Shown: positions 1-11,090 of the stretch, one piece after another
Layout: every line of letters starts with the position of its first letter
Numbering within the stretch: position 1 is the first letter of the stretch
Assembly: GCA_037892935.1 (NCBI GenBank)
Contig: JAYXKI010000018.1
Location: forward strand, 930,001 to 994,000
DNA from: Phlebopus portentosus
Taxonomy: Eukaryota; Basidiomycota; Agaricomycetes; Boletales; Boletinellaceae
Length of the DNA stretch: 64,000 bases
Reading direction: 5' to 3'
Position numbers and translations under genes: made by a program
Notes under the pieces: model-generated
Told to the model about the DNA's origin: nothing
The model's database searches: none
What the model saw: only the letters and a program-made list of their open reading frames with translations

Positions 1-1583
1 TTCGAGGGGCTGCCCTAGAATACCTTCAAATGGTCAGCAGAGAATTACACCCGAGCTAAGGGCACGAAGGAGTGGAGGGAAATAGGGATAGACAATGGAA
101 GGGCTTGGTGAGAACCGGAAATATGAGGGAAGCACTCGAGGAGGAATTCCGAGGGTAGGCTTCTCCCGAGATTGACGGTGGCGGTGCAAAGGCTAAATCG
201 ACTCTCCAGCTCAGCTGTGAGCTCTGGACTAAAGCCGACTAACCCAAGGCACAAGAACTAAACTAACTAAGCTACGCTAGTTGAACCACCAACCTAAACG
301 TGACTAATCGACTGTGCTAACACACTGGTAAGCGACTGCAGTCGATCTCACTCATAGTCTTAAGTGTCGGAACATGGCGTAATGGTTCGAAACGCGATAT
401 GATGGACGAAGAATAATTGCTGAGTATGTTGAAATGTGATGCGAGAGATGGAGGTGCAAAACGATGACGGAAGGGGACTGAGAGAATCAAAGGATATGTG
501 TGGGACGATGAAACCGACCGTTTCCGATCGAAACGATGTGGAATAGCACCGGGCTGGTCTTGAGGAAGCGGAGAGTGGAAAGTCAAGAGGAAAGGGGTGA
601 TATGGTGTCCTTTCCCGACAACAATGGAGAGAAGAAGGTGTTGCGAGACCAAATGCGAGCGGCACGCAGAGTAACTGGGTTACGAGCGAAACCAGGTGAA
701 ACGGTTCAGAACACGTATGGAGGTATTGGTTCGGGTAAGAGAAGTAAGAGGAGCCTTTGTACGATCACAGCAAACTATACGAACGTACGAACGGCTCTGC
801 TATGAAGAGAGATCACCGATCGACTGTACAGAACATGAAATATCATATATTAGACTATAGAGATGAGAGAGTCCACTACGAACAAGTAGTCTAGAGGTCG
901 AGGGACTTTGAGACGATGTGAGAACTGTAAGCTAAGCTCCCACTCAGCTCCGACTAAGCTGTCCTTCTACTACGAGAGTCGTGCTATATTTATACTAAAC
1001 GTCCAAGACTGAGCCTCCCAGCAGTCAGAGAACCTACGTCACAAAGAAAAGGGAACACATATCGCTATCTACAAAGGAGAGAAGTGCATAGGAATGGTTT
1101 AAGGGACACATAGGTCAAAAGAAACAATACTAAGCATGTCTGGAATAAGAGCATAATAGATTAAAGGGGACGCATATAGAAGGTCAAAATATGTGCGAAA
1201 CCTTTGGAACTGGGTCTCTTTGAGCGGAACGAAGTGGAACTCGGGGAAATGACTCGGAAGGGCTCTGGCTAGCCTGACAAAGTAAGTCTGCGATGTTTAA
1301 CAAAGGAGAGGGACTGAGGACGAGGTTGCAGGGTCAAATCTCTTTGTCTGGAATGCGGATCTGAGGTCCGGAGACTCGTGATCGATGTGTGCAAACTCGA
1401 TGCCGTGATTCTCCCGTCTTGATGGCCGATCAAAGAACGGTGCACGTGCCATCTGGACTATGGCGTTCTTGCTAAGTCTACTCGTTCGAGCAAAACCAGT
1501 CAAAACCGAGCAAAACCAGTCGGAACACCGCGGAACTGGTCGTAACGACTCCGTACATTCCCAAGCTTCAGACTTACTCTTCA
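1..1583 (-). repeat. LTR-X, left copy (inverted, truncated by window edge)
   Basis: This stretch is the reverse complement, with scattered substitutions, of 4644-5515 joined to 19987-about 20698. Read on the minus strand it starts with TGAAGAGTAAGTCTG at 1583, the same start as the right copy, and runs off the window at base 1. It contains a TATA-like TATAAATATAG segment near 985-1000, as expected of an LTR promoter. The ORFs inside it recur as homologous frames in the other copy and look like chance frames in a repeat. It is less mutated than the AT-rich relics nearby. Whether it belongs to an element extending left of the window or is a solo LTR cannot be told. Confidence 0.7.
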
Positions 1584-3274
1584 TCATTCTGAGCCTTTCA
1601 ATGTCTAGTGGCTCTATGTCATGCATAGAAGTGTCTTCTGTTGTCTCCTGTTTATCTTACATATCAATATCACTGTCTTTAACTGTCTATCTTGTACACT
1701 TCAGTGTGGGAGTTGCTTCTCTGAGTGGTATTGGTCATGGTGTCCAATTTTGTTTCATTCCTGCCATTTGTTTGTCATTATATTATTCCTCTCGTAGATA
1801 TGTACTAGTTGTCATTCTAGGATTTTCCTTTAGTACTGGCTAAATTTGTTCGCCATCTGGTTTCTTCTGTACCAGTGGTAGTGGTCACCTTCTTCATAGT
1901 GGCTGTTTCTTCCATCACTTAGGAGAGTCATTTATTTTCTCCTGTTTATCTCAGCTATGCTTACCTGTTACTTCTGTAACTTCATCTTTAAATGTCTGGT
2001 ACAATTACTATACTAGGATCATCCTTTTTGGTATGTGCCTTATTTGTTATTGCACTGTAATCATTCCTTCTGATGATTGTCTCGATGTAGAGTCTGATAT
2101 ATTTTCCATGCTTGGACTCTTTGCTTCATCTGCTTTCTTTGGCTATTCTAGTTTTGGTGTTACTAGTTGACTTTCCAGTTTTGCTTGCAGCTTCATCTCT
2201 TAAGGGTTTCCATTGTTACTTTCCCTCCATAGTGCGAATAGTATTTCTGGTGCTCCAGAGTGTCGATAGTTATCTCTGTTTTGAGCTTGTTGTTTTGTAT
2301 TATACCTAGGTCTTGTCCTGTTGGATTTGTCTTTCCTTTGCCACTTTTGCTTGCACTTTCTGCACTTTTACTTCTTGATAGCTCTTATGATGCTGAGCTC
2401 AAATGGTATCGCTTTACTATTCCGATTTTATATTTGATTCTTCCAATCAATTTCTGGATTGACTTTGGCTAAATAGTTAATGCCTAGGATCACTTGATCC
2501 TATCCTGTAGTTGCTACTGTCAGTGTTTGTGGCTGCAGCTTAGGTCCATCAAAGATTAATAAGTAGACCTCGTGCGTGATTGCTCCTCCTTAGTTAGGGC
2601 TTCTATCAACATTATTCAGAGGTCAAGAGTGATCAAGCCTCTTCTTGAATAGGTTATGGTGTCATACCAAGTTGGGGTGTATTGTACTACATATTGCTCC
2701 GGAATCAATTAATGCTTGGACTGCTAGGGTCTTTGTTCTAACCTTCACTCGAATGAGTAATTGAGGATGCAATACATGTATTAGCAATCACTTATTATAC
2801 ATTGCTTCACTAGGATTGAATCTAGAAGGTATGAAACTCTGGTTATTGAAATTATTCTTGCTACCCTTCATACTCTTGCATTATGCAGTCTCGTTTGATG
2901 GAGGTTTTAGTCTTTTCTCTGTTGCTCTTTACTTACTAGAGATTTCTGAAAGTTGTTTTGATATTCTTCATCATGCTTGCAGGTGTAGCCTGCTAATTTG
3001 TCTCCTCTAGCCCATACTATGTGATCATAGTGGACTGGCCTTCGACAATGAGGGTCAGGACATGTTTCCTTGAAATTTATAGCTCGTGCTATCATCGACT
3101 TTCATTTCTGACTATTTGTTCTCTTCTTTAGCTGTCCTAAGGAAGAACCCTTTTACTTCCTTGGTGCTTTGCAATTCTTTGAGTAGTGTCTAATCTTTCT
3201 ACAGTTGTAGCATTTTACTCCCTTCTTTGGCAAGCCTTAGAGTGCATCTATATCTATGGTGTCTGGATCACATT
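1584..3274 (-). pseudogene. Ty3/gypsy gag zinc knuckle and protease remnant
   Basis: Translation of the minus strand, broken by many stops, shows a CX2CX4HX4C zinc knuckle (CYNCRKIRHYSKNC) at about 3171-3213. Further along, at about 2440-2740, there is a retropepsin segment with the DSG catalytic triad in the context ALIDSGAICSTIHP, followed by an ILGINYL motif. This order (Gag nucleocapsid, then protease) is typical of Ty3/gypsy elements. The N-terminal half of Gag is missing where LTR-Y begins, and the downstream polymerase is missing where LTR-X begins. It is a relic with no intact frame. Confidence 0.7.
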
Positions 3275-4643
3275 TCAAAAGGATCTACTCAAAAACTCGC
3301 ATCAAGATTGATACGATCAGCAGATTAACAGGATCAGCATTCCAAATGTGACTAGTAATAGTCTAGCAGTCACTGGAGCTAAATTACTGTTTATGCAACT
3401 AAGACAATGGTCACAGGCATTAACAGCAATATACAGGTGCCTGGGAAGCATGCCGCAAGTACGTAACCCCACAGACTACTTTCCACCACTGACCAATAAT
3501 TACCACTGCTAACTTATTATTGCTGACCATCACCTTAACACTGCCAACTAAACTCCTGATCTGACCTGATCAAAAGAAGTCAAGAAGTGATTAAAACTAC
3601 TAAAAGCCTAAGAAGTCTAAAATGTGACTACCAAAGCCTAATGCCTAATGACTAAAGTCTAAAGGCTAATCTAAGCCCAATAGAGATATTAGTGGCATTC
3701 CAGCACTGTCAGACTTATGCCCAAGCGTACATGGTCCTTTATGAGATATACTTTATAGTATGTCATGCTACAAGTGAGATGTGTGACTGCTAGATCGAAG
3801 TCCAATATCACACACAAGAAGCATTACATGCCAATCTACCAAATCCTATAATACCCAAGTGGCACGAGGAACTCATTGTTATAACTTGAACCTCTTGAAC
3901 TGCAGACCCAATAACTTAGAAGATAATAGGATAGTACAAGCCAGAGCTGCACAATCCATGTCCAGCCTCTACAGTACAAGTGAACCTTTATTTACTAAGA
4001 AATGCAAATCTGGACATCAAGCAACTACAACTGGTACTCCAATGAAGGATATGGCAGTACATTTGCAACATTAGACTTTCAGGCAAAGCATTGCTAGTCA
4101 CTCAAACACAACTGCATTCTTCAGCAGAACTCATACAGTTCATGGTATGTATTAGACCATACTCTACATTAACCTGACATCTCAATACTAATGTGCGAGT
4201 TGTGCTTACACCCTTTGGACCATAAGATAAACAGCAAAGAGTCACATATCAAGCTGCCTACATTGTACCAAGAGCTACAATCCCACCTGGTGATAGAATC
4301 AACATCATAATGGAGTACTGACAGTGGAGCTTTTCATACTGGAACAGCACCTCTATTGTCTCAGTCAGCAACTCTACAGAATTCCATCATAGTGGAGATA
4401 TGTTAGAGCAAAGTGGCACTCAGTGGAGCAGAATGATAAAGGAAGTGATATAATGGTGAAGAAAAGTAGAGCAAGGTAGAGTAAAGTGGAGAGAAGATGA
4501 GTAAGAAATAGGATAGAAAATAGATTATCTAGAAAGCATAAATAGCATTAGAAGTAGGCCCTCTTTCCCCCATTTTTTAATCCTCTTAATACACTGGTGA
4601 TAGTGTCCTAATATAACTCACTGTATGCTTTGTACTACTATGC
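3275..4643 (+). repeat. LTR-Y copy A, 3'-truncated
   Basis: This is similar along its length to 27517-28925 on the same strand and to the reverse complement of 52470-53828. The start corresponds to the TGAAAGGATCT end of the other two copies, here mutated to TCAAAAGGATCT. The last ~185 bp of the family are absent because LTR-X starts abruptly at 4644. A TATA-like motif (AGCATAAATAGCATT) lies near 4535. It contains no credible coding region. Confidence 0.7.
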
Positions 4644-5515
4644 TGAAGAGTAAGTCTGAAGCTTGGGAACGTACGGAGTCGTTACGACCAGTTCCACGGT
4701 GTTCCGACTGGTTTCGCTCAGTTTCGACTGGTTTCGCTCGAACAAGTAGACTTAGCAAGAACGCCATAGTCCAGATGGCACGTGCACCATTCTTTGATCG
4801 GCCATCAAGATGGGAGAATCATGGCATCGAGTTTGCACGCATCGATCACAAGTCTCCGGACCTCGGATCCGCATTCCAGATAAAGAGATTTGACCCTGCA
4901 ACCTCGTCCTCAGTCCCTCTCCTTTGTTAAACATCGCAGACTTACTTTGTCAGGCTAGCCAGAGCCCTTCCGAGTCATTTCCCCGAGTTCCGCTTCATTC
5001 CGCTCAAAGAGACCCGGTTCTGAAGGTTTCGCACATATTCTGACCTTTCTATATGCATCCCCTTTAATCTATTATGCTCTCATTCCAGACATGCTTAGTA
5101 TTGTTTCTTTTGACCTATGTGTCCCTTAAACTATTCCTATGTGCTCCTCTCCTTTGTAGATAGCGATATGCGTTCCCTTTTCTTTGTGACGTAGGTTCTC
5201 TGACCGCTGGGAGGCTCAGTCTTGGACGTTTAGTATAAATATAGCACGACTCTCGTAGTAGAAGGACAGCTTAGTCGGAGCTGAGTGGGAGCTTAGCTTA
5301 CAGTTCTCACATCGTCTCAAAGTCCCTCAACCTCTAGTCTACTTGTTCGTAGTGGACTCTCTCATCTCTATAGTCTAATATACAATATTTCATGTTCTGT
5401 ACAGTCGATCGGTGATCTCTCTTCGTAGCAGAGCCGTTCATACATTCGTATAGTTCGCTGTGATCGTACAAAGGCTCCTCTTACTTCTCTCACCCGAACC
5501 GATACCTCCATACGT
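4644..5515 (+). repeat. LTR-X, right copy, 5' part
   Basis: This segment begins TGAAGAGTAAGTCTG and is the inverted counterpart of bases 1583 down to about 715. It includes a TATA box (AGTATAAATATAGC) at about 5230. It is interrupted at 5515 by the 14.5-kb Ty3 element. The last four bases, ACGT (5512-5515), are repeated at 19983-19986, and the unbroken left copy reads straight through at the matching point. That proves the interruption is an insertion. Confidence 0.8.
5512..5515. other. target-site duplication ACGT, left
   Basis: ACGT precedes the TGTAG start of the inserted element here and follows its CTACA end at 19983-19986. The empty site is visible in the left LTR-X copy (near 707-715 on the minus strand), where the sequence has a single ACGT. 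Four base pairs is within the range seen for Ty3-type integrases. Confidence 0.8.
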
Positions 5516-7227
5516 TGTAGACTATCAGACTCTCCTAGATAGGGACAAAGGCGGCGGTGGCGTTCGACCACAGGGAGGCGATGTCAAAGGTGTCGAGAGG
5601 AAAAAGGGGAGGTCCTACCAGATCTACAGACTACCTACAGGCTTTCAGAAGCGACACTCAGCTCAGATGTACAAGGATCTGGCCGTTAGGCAGATCCGCC
5701 GCGCCTTCGAATAACTCGCCGCGGCGATCCGGGCCTCGGCGACTGTATAGGGATCGCCGAGTCCGACTGAACCGGCGAAGGGGTCGCAGCGGCGGACTGG
5801 GTGCGGGGCCGGCGGAGGTTCGCACCAGTGCAATTCCGCCTGGTAGTCGGGGAGATGACGTCGGAACGACACAGAGAAGATGCGGGAGAGAGAGAGTTGA
5901 CACCACTTAAAAGGGGAGTAGTGTCGGCGGTGGAACGACGCGGAGGCGGCGGAGGCGGCGAGAAGTGGGAGACTGGACTCAGTCGAAAAGGGGCGCCGGC
6001 GCCGACGGTAGCGGTGAACACAAGAAGAGTGACAGCTGCGTCGAGGCGTCGACGAAGTATAACAGATGCCTAGAAGAGTGACGGCTGCATCGAGGCGTTG
6101 AGGAAGAATCACAAATGTTCAGGGGCCGAGCGGCGGCGGAGGCTAGAGAGAGAGGGACGGCGATGCAGATATGAGTGGGAAGTCCCCGGAGCGATTACTA
6201 GACGAGTGACAGCTGCGCAGAGGGGGGACGACCAGGGCGGCGAATGAGCTCGGCGGCTTCTATCCTGTGAGATCCGGGGCCACGCCGTCAGGACGGGATC
6301 GGCGAGGGCACGTGACCGGGAGTTCGCCCGATCCGGCTGTCTGGTTCTCTGTGTATACTGGTTTCTTGAAGGAGGCTTCTTTACTTGTGGTTGGTCTCTG
6401 GTAGCTGCGTTCTAGAGTGTATATCTGCTACTTTTTTAGGATAGATACATGCTCTCTATATATACTATGAGTCCTTGATAAGAAATATCACTTAAAGCGG
6501 CGGGCGGCGAGGCGTGACAGGCGCGCCGCGACGGCGGGGGCCACCGCCGAGATGCGCCGCCAAGCCACCAAGACCTAGGGGCGCCCCAATCGGAACGGCG
6601 GAGTGCTGGTACATCGTGTCGAATGTCGGGGCCGTTCGGATCGGTCAGGGCCCGCTCTATATGGATCTGAAACGCCAAGGGGTCAAATAAAACTAAAAGG
6701 GGGAATATACGGACGGCCGCCGGGCGTGCTACCGCGCTCGGCGTACAATGTGGGATGATAAGAATATGAAACAATCAACGAAATGGACCTGAGATTGGCT
6801 ATCGTTCACCCAGCCGGCGCGGCGGCGGGCATACACCTCCGCGATGGCGCGATATACATCCGCCGCAGCGTGTCCGGCCGCCGTGCGAGCACTTCCGAAG
6901 CCCGGAGTCACCGGATTCGGCGGAACCGGTCTTGAGAGAGGCTGGAGAAGGGGAGCTAGGATTTGGTCGAAGGGAGGACAAGGTGATCATAAGATAGGAG
7001 TGGAGGCGTTGCCGCCGGTTCGTATGGTCGGCGGCGGCGGCGGCGTGGGTGCTGTTCCTAGGCCGCCGAAGGTCCGGCGGCCGCTGAGCAGGCTGTATTA
7101 TGGGTAACGGCGGCGAAGGCTGGTTTGCTGACAATAGTACGCGGGGTGTCCTGGGTATGGCATAGGGGAGTACCGCCCTTACAGGCCTGTGCTGCTGGAC
7201 CGGTACAGGTTAGTGCGGCGCACTACA
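5516..7227 (-). repeat. LTR of the 14.5-kb element (3' LTR in element sense)
   Basis: This is 1712 bp, the same length as 18271-19982, with no indels. I found about 17 mismatches by eye, all CpG-to-TpG/CpA transitions. In element orientation it starts TGTAGTGCGCCG and ends TAGTCTACA. A TATA-like run (TATATATAG) lies near 6452-6465 on the minus strand. ORFs seen inside occur in both LTRs, lack ATG starts and are not supported as genes. Confidence 0.93.
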
Positions 7228-7236
7228 TCTCCTTCT
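7228..7236 (-). promoter_or_regulatory. polypurine tract
   Basis: In element sense the sequence AGAAGGAGA abuts the 3' LTR directly. This is where plus-strand DNA synthesis would be primed in an LTR retrotransposon. It is short but in exactly the expected place. Confidence 0.6.
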
Positions 7237-7352
7237 GACGAAGTAAAAAAAATGATTAAAAAAAATGCTGGGTAGTGTAGGGGAGGTTTTTAGGCGAAGT
7301 TGAGCGGGGGTTGTGATGTAACTGGGTGGTATGTCTGTGACTTGCTCCTGGA

Positions 7353-8300
7353 TTAGTCTTCGGTTGTGAGATCGATCATCGGTGGATCGTGGATTGGTGC
7401 GGCGGTGTGCGGTGGAGGGTTGGCTCTGTCCGCCGCATCTTGTTGAGGTACGTTGTTGAGGTATGGGTGATGTTCAATGGATTCCCGAAGTTCGGCGAGG
7501 TGCTCTTCGATGTCCTGGGCGGCTGCGATTGCTGAGAGCGAATACTGTTGTGCTTGGAGTATAATGGCGATGACGTTGGCGGCGCAGTCGCGTATATCAT
7601 CGTCGCCGCGCTCGTCGAAGAGGCGTAAGACTTGGATTATGGCATTGTGGGATAGTTCTGAGGCGGCGTCGGAGTAAATGACGGCGTTTTCGAGTGCAAT
7701 AGGCCCTTCTCTGAGGATGGCGAGGGGGGCATTGGGTAGTACGCCATCGCCGAGAGGCGCGCCAAGAATTATGGGGATCGTAGTGAGGGCGCCGCCGATG
7801 CGGAGCGTTTCTCGGATGCGGCAAATGAGTGTCGCTTTGTTGGCAGGCGTCAGATGGTGTCTGGCGAAGAGTTTGGGGATGATCTGAAGCATCGCGGGGA
7901 CGTGTCTGGCGGGGAACGGCATCGCCGCAGGAAACGCGTCGGCGAGGAGGTCGCAAAATGATCCCCAGTTTCCGCCGGAGAGGCGTGGGTCTTGACAGAG
8001 GAGTTGCTGGGCGTCCGGCGAGGCCCAAATGTACAGCAGGAAGATTAGAGTCGCCGTGTTGGGGCAGGGGTGCTGAAAACTGCGAAGGGCGGCGATGAGA
8101 ATATTTGGTAGAGCGGTGTAATCAGGGTGCCATGGGTAGAGGAGCATGGGGTGCCCGGGAAGTGTGATTAATTGGGCGAAGTTGAAATCTAAAAGGTGTT
8201 GGGCATGGCGGGGGAAGTGGACTGGGTGCGGGACTTGGAGTAGTGGTGTCGCCGGTGCGAATGGAAACGCTTCGGCGAGGCTGGGAACCAGCTGGGGCAT
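7353..8300 (-). CDS. accessory ORF3 of the 14.5-kb element, unknown function
   Basis: An uninterrupted 315-codon frame runs in the same direction as gag-pol, with a true ATG at 8300. A TATA-like AATATATAAAG lies about 75 bp upstream (near 8372-8383) on the minus strand. The product is rich in Ala, Leu, Pro and Ile and looks largely helical, with no signal peptide or clear membrane segment. Its extreme C-terminus reads PPMIDLTTED, which resembles a SUMO-interacting motif (a hydrophobic IDLT core followed by acidic residues). I do not recognise a family. Its position between pol and the 3' LTR is where env-like or accessory genes sit in other retroelements, but nothing here looks like an envelope protein. 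It is divergent from the antisense Zn2Cys6 gene across 1.14 kb. Confidence 0.65.
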   Translation of the reverse strand: MPQLVPSLAEAFPFAPATPLLQVPHPVHFPRHAQHLLDFNFAQLITLPGHPMLLYPWHPDYTALPNILIAALRSFQHPCPNTATLIFLLYIWASPDAQQLLCQDPRLSGGNWGSFCDLLADAFPAAMPFPARHVPAMLQIIPKLFARHHLTPANKATLICRIRETLRIGGALTTIPIILGAPLGDGVLPNAPLAILREGPIALENAVIYSDAASELSHNAIIQVLRLFDERGDDDIRDCAANVIAIILQAQQYSLSAIAAAQDIEEHLAELRESIEHHPYLNNVPQQDAADRANPPPHTAAPIHDPPMIDLTTED

Positions 8301-9440
8301 GTTGTAAGGAGCGCCGATGGTATTCGTAATCTGTAGGGTAGATGTTTTGGGGGCGGTGAGTAGTTCGCCGACTGCTTTATATATTTTCGGCGAGTGTTTT
8401 CTGGGTTGGCCGGAGGGTATGACGGCTTTTGGCGAGGTGAAGTTGCCAGTATTATAGTGTAGGGGCCAATATAGGCGAAAGCCGAAGTAGTGTTCTAATG
8501 GAAGGGGGCCTAGGCGAAGGTGTTTCGTGTAGGCGGATCGTCGGCGGGACGAGTAAGTGGGATGGGAGGCTAGCGGCGAGGCTGGTTCGCCGGTAGTTCG
8601 GGTATGGTGGCCTGTAGCGGCGTGGGGCGAAGCGAACTTCGAATGGGATGGGGGCCTGGGCGAAGGAATTTCGTATAGGCGGGTCGTCGGCGGGACGAGT
8701 GAGTGGGATGGGGAGCTCGCGGTGAGGCTGGTTCGCCGGTAGTTCGGGTATGGTGGCCTGTAGCGGCGTGGGGCGAAGCGATCTTCGAATAGAAGGGGGC
8801 CTGGGCGAAGGAATTTCGTATAGGCGGGTCGTCGGCGGGACGAGCTTCGATTTAGAAGGGAGTTCGGAAGTAAAGTTTAAATGGTTAATCATGGAAGGTG
8901 TCGTCATATCATGATCTTGATCTGGTACCAGATATGGATACAATGGCCTTGTAGTCAGGGGTAGTGGTACATCGGAAATACACTTCGGCGGGCTTTTGGC
9001 GGTCCGGGAACCAGTCGGGGACGCCTGGTAGTTACCTAGGGCGGTGTAGGTGGTAGCATATAGGTTGAGGATTCGTTAATGGGTGTGGGTACGGCTAGGT
9101 AGGGTGTGCGGCGATATTTGATGATCAGCGGGGGGGGATCGGCGTAGAATGTTGTATCGGCCGGCTTGGCAGGGGTCTGGAGGGTTGGGGCTGTGTTGTG
9201 GCAGGGTTCGGCGGATTGTTCCGGCGAGTTTTGGAGGGGGGCGAGTCGCCGAGGGGTTTGTGGAATTTGAGTGGAGATTGCGGCGGAGCAGTGGGGAGGA
9301 TTTGGTAATTGATTGGTAAAAGGGGGCGGGGAGGTCGCGTGTATGGAGGGCTGAAATCGGAGTTTGAATTGGGTGCGGCGAGGATATAGACGACGGGAAC
9401 TCGTGTCTGAGTTCCCCGTTTCTCTTTTTCTCTTTCCACC
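8301..9440. promoter_or_regulatory. divergent intergenic region between ORF3 and the antisense Zn2Cys6 gene
   Basis: This 1.14-kb region separates the ATG of ORF3 (minus) from the ATG of the Zn2Cys6 gene (plus). It has a TATA-like element for each direction: near 8372-8383 on minus, and GGATATAGAC near 9386 on plus, about 50 bp before the ATG. It also contains a ~146-bp tandem repeat. The frames within it start with non-ATG codons and reflect the repeat. It reads as an internal bidirectional promoter independent of the LTRs. Confidence 0.5.
8498..8860. repeat. ~146-bp tandem repeat, about 2.4 copies
   Basis: Units begin at the motif GGGGCCTRGGCGAAGG, seen at 8505, 8651 and 8796, giving a period of 145-146 bp. 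The first two units are near-identical through GGCGTGGGGCGAAGCGA. The third breaks off at about 8855. Differences between units are mostly transitions. The repeat lies in the divergent promoter region, so it may hold repeated protein-binding sites (inference). Confidence 0.8.
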
Positions 9441-11090
9441 ATGGCGCCGACGATTCTCAGCGTCAGCAGCAGCAGCGACAGCAGCAGCAACAACAGCAGG
9501 GAGGGGTCGGAGGCTCCCTCCGACCAGATGGAGGTGGACGCCGGGGCGGCGACGGGGGCTCCTGCTGCGGGCGGGATGTCGCGGGCCCCCAGCGGGCAAG
9601 AGGTCCCGCCGGAGTCGCAGGGGGAGACGGAGGAGGAGGGGGTGGGGAGGGTGGGGAGGGGGGGAAGAACTGGACGCGGCCGTGTAGGCGGCCATTACGG
9701 CGGTGAGGGGGTGGATCGAGCGGGCCCGAAACGATGAGGGGCCCGCTGCCGATGAGCTCGATGGGCTCTTGGTAAATTTGTGTTCCCTTGATAATAACCG
9801 TGTGAGCTGACGATCTGGTTTACTTTTTCAGAAGGGGCTTGGGGAGCGCTTCCCCGCGCTATCTGACGACGCGAGGGCTGAAAAGCCCGAATATTATTGC
9901 GCGGGGAGGTGGTTGGTGAACCGGGCGACGATGGTGCGGATGGCCGCCGGGGAGGCTAAGGACGCCGCCGAGGCGTTGGACAAGGCCGCCCAGTCGGAGG
10001 TGAATCGCCTCCGACGCGTCGCGGAGAGGCTGGCCAAGCGCCGGGAGGAGGAGGCTCGTGAGGAGGCGAAGCGGAGCGCGGCGAAGGTGGCCGAGGAGGC
10101 GAAAGCCTCCTTCCTCAAGACGCTCGCCACCCTGCGAGTTGGGGGCCCGGAGGTCGTCGAGGCCTTCTGTAGGTCCTCAGGGCGCGATGAGGCGGGGAAC
10201 CTGGTAAGTCGTTGTCTTGAATCTTGTTTTTTTACTGTCTCTGATAATATCTTCTTAGGTCGCGGCGCCTAAAATGAGCACCAAAGCGAAGGTGCAGGCG
10301 CATCCCGCGGCCAGGCCGGCGACGGGAAAGACGATTACTCTTCCTGGGTCATCGATCCCTGGTCTTGAGGTGGCGGGTTCATCCAGCGAGACGCTCAAGG
10401 GGGAGAGTGGTCGAGTGACGCGAGAGGGACGCTCGGGGACGGTCACGGAAAAGACCATTACTCTTGAGGTTGAGTCTGATGAGGGGTCAACGCGAGCAAA
10501 AAGGTCGAGTGGAAAGGAGGTATATGTCGATGTGTGTTTTATGTCCTGGATCTTATTCTTCACTGATATGTTTCGTTTCTAGGTGCCTCCCCTTCCGAAG
10601 CGCGTACGTGAGCCGGTGGTCGAGCCGCCGGCGAAACGAGCAAGAGCGCCGGGAGCGGCGGCCTCGGGTGGGGGCAGGGCGAAAGAGGAGGCGACAGGAA
10701 GACGGGACGGGGCGGTGAGTGCTGTCTTGAATTTTGTTCGTGACACTCTCTGACTATAATATTCAGAGGGAGGAGGGGGGTTGGGAGTTCGAGAGGGTCG
10801 AGCGGCTCCCCAGGGGTCAGAGCCGCCGCCTCCTCGAGTTCGTGTCGCCGGGGTGCGAGCGGTGCATCGGGCGTGGGGAGATGTGCACGAGGCGCCCGCC
10901 GGTGCTCCTGTGCCAGGTGTGCCGGGTATCGCACCGGTGGTGCGATATCTTGGAGTCAGACGTGACCTTCCTGGCGCAGCAGGAGGTCCTCGCTCTCCGC
11001 CGGCAGCTGGAGGGGATGGAGTCGACGTTGGCAGGAGAGAGTGCGGGTGGGGGGGTGGAGGAAAAGGCCCAGGGTGAACGCCGTGGATAG
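9441..11090 (+). CDS. antisense spliced gene for a Zn2Cys6 cluster protein carried by the retroelement
   Basis: Proposed exons are 9441-9641, 9688-9771, 9832-10203, 10259-10519, 10583-10714 and 10767-11090 (457 residues). All five introns are phase 0, and the four downstream ones have good GT...AG consensus. The start has a strong context, CCACCATGGCG. Layout: Ser/Asn-rich N-terminus; acidic stretch; long Ala/Glu/Arg coiled coil at about residues 120-205; a basic, NLS-like region (LPKRVREP, PPAKRARAP) at about 308-330; then six cysteines at 380, 383, 390, 399, 402 and 409 (CX2CX6CX8CX2CX6C), followed by a short coiled coil. That cysteine spacing is the fungal Zn(II)2Cys6 DNA-binding cluster. 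The gene runs opposite to gag-pol and converges on pol. A nuclear DNA-binding or regulatory role is inferred. The first intron (46 nt, G-rich) is the least certain. Confidence 0.72.

Noticed and set aside
1297..1626. 109-codon minus frame and its near-copy at 4625-4930 as a conserved gene
   Set aside because: Both lie at the start of the inverted LTR-X copies. Similarity comes from the repeat, and the first codons differ because they lie outside it.
5663..6112. 149-codon frame within the LTR, repeated at 18418-18867
   Set aside because: It starts with GTG, not ATG, and is duplicated only because it lies in the LTR. GC-rich repeats keep chance frames open.
8452..8943. 163-codon minus-strand frame upstream of ORF3
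   Set aside because: It has no ATG start and consists of the translated 146-bp tandem repeat, better explained as promoter DNA.
9036..9695. 219-codon minus-strand frame opposite the Zn2Cys6 gene start
   Set aside because: Its Ser/Pro/Arg-rich translation is the mirror of exon 1 of the plus-strand gene, and it would terminate without domain features. The plus strand has splice sites, a Kozak context and a domain.
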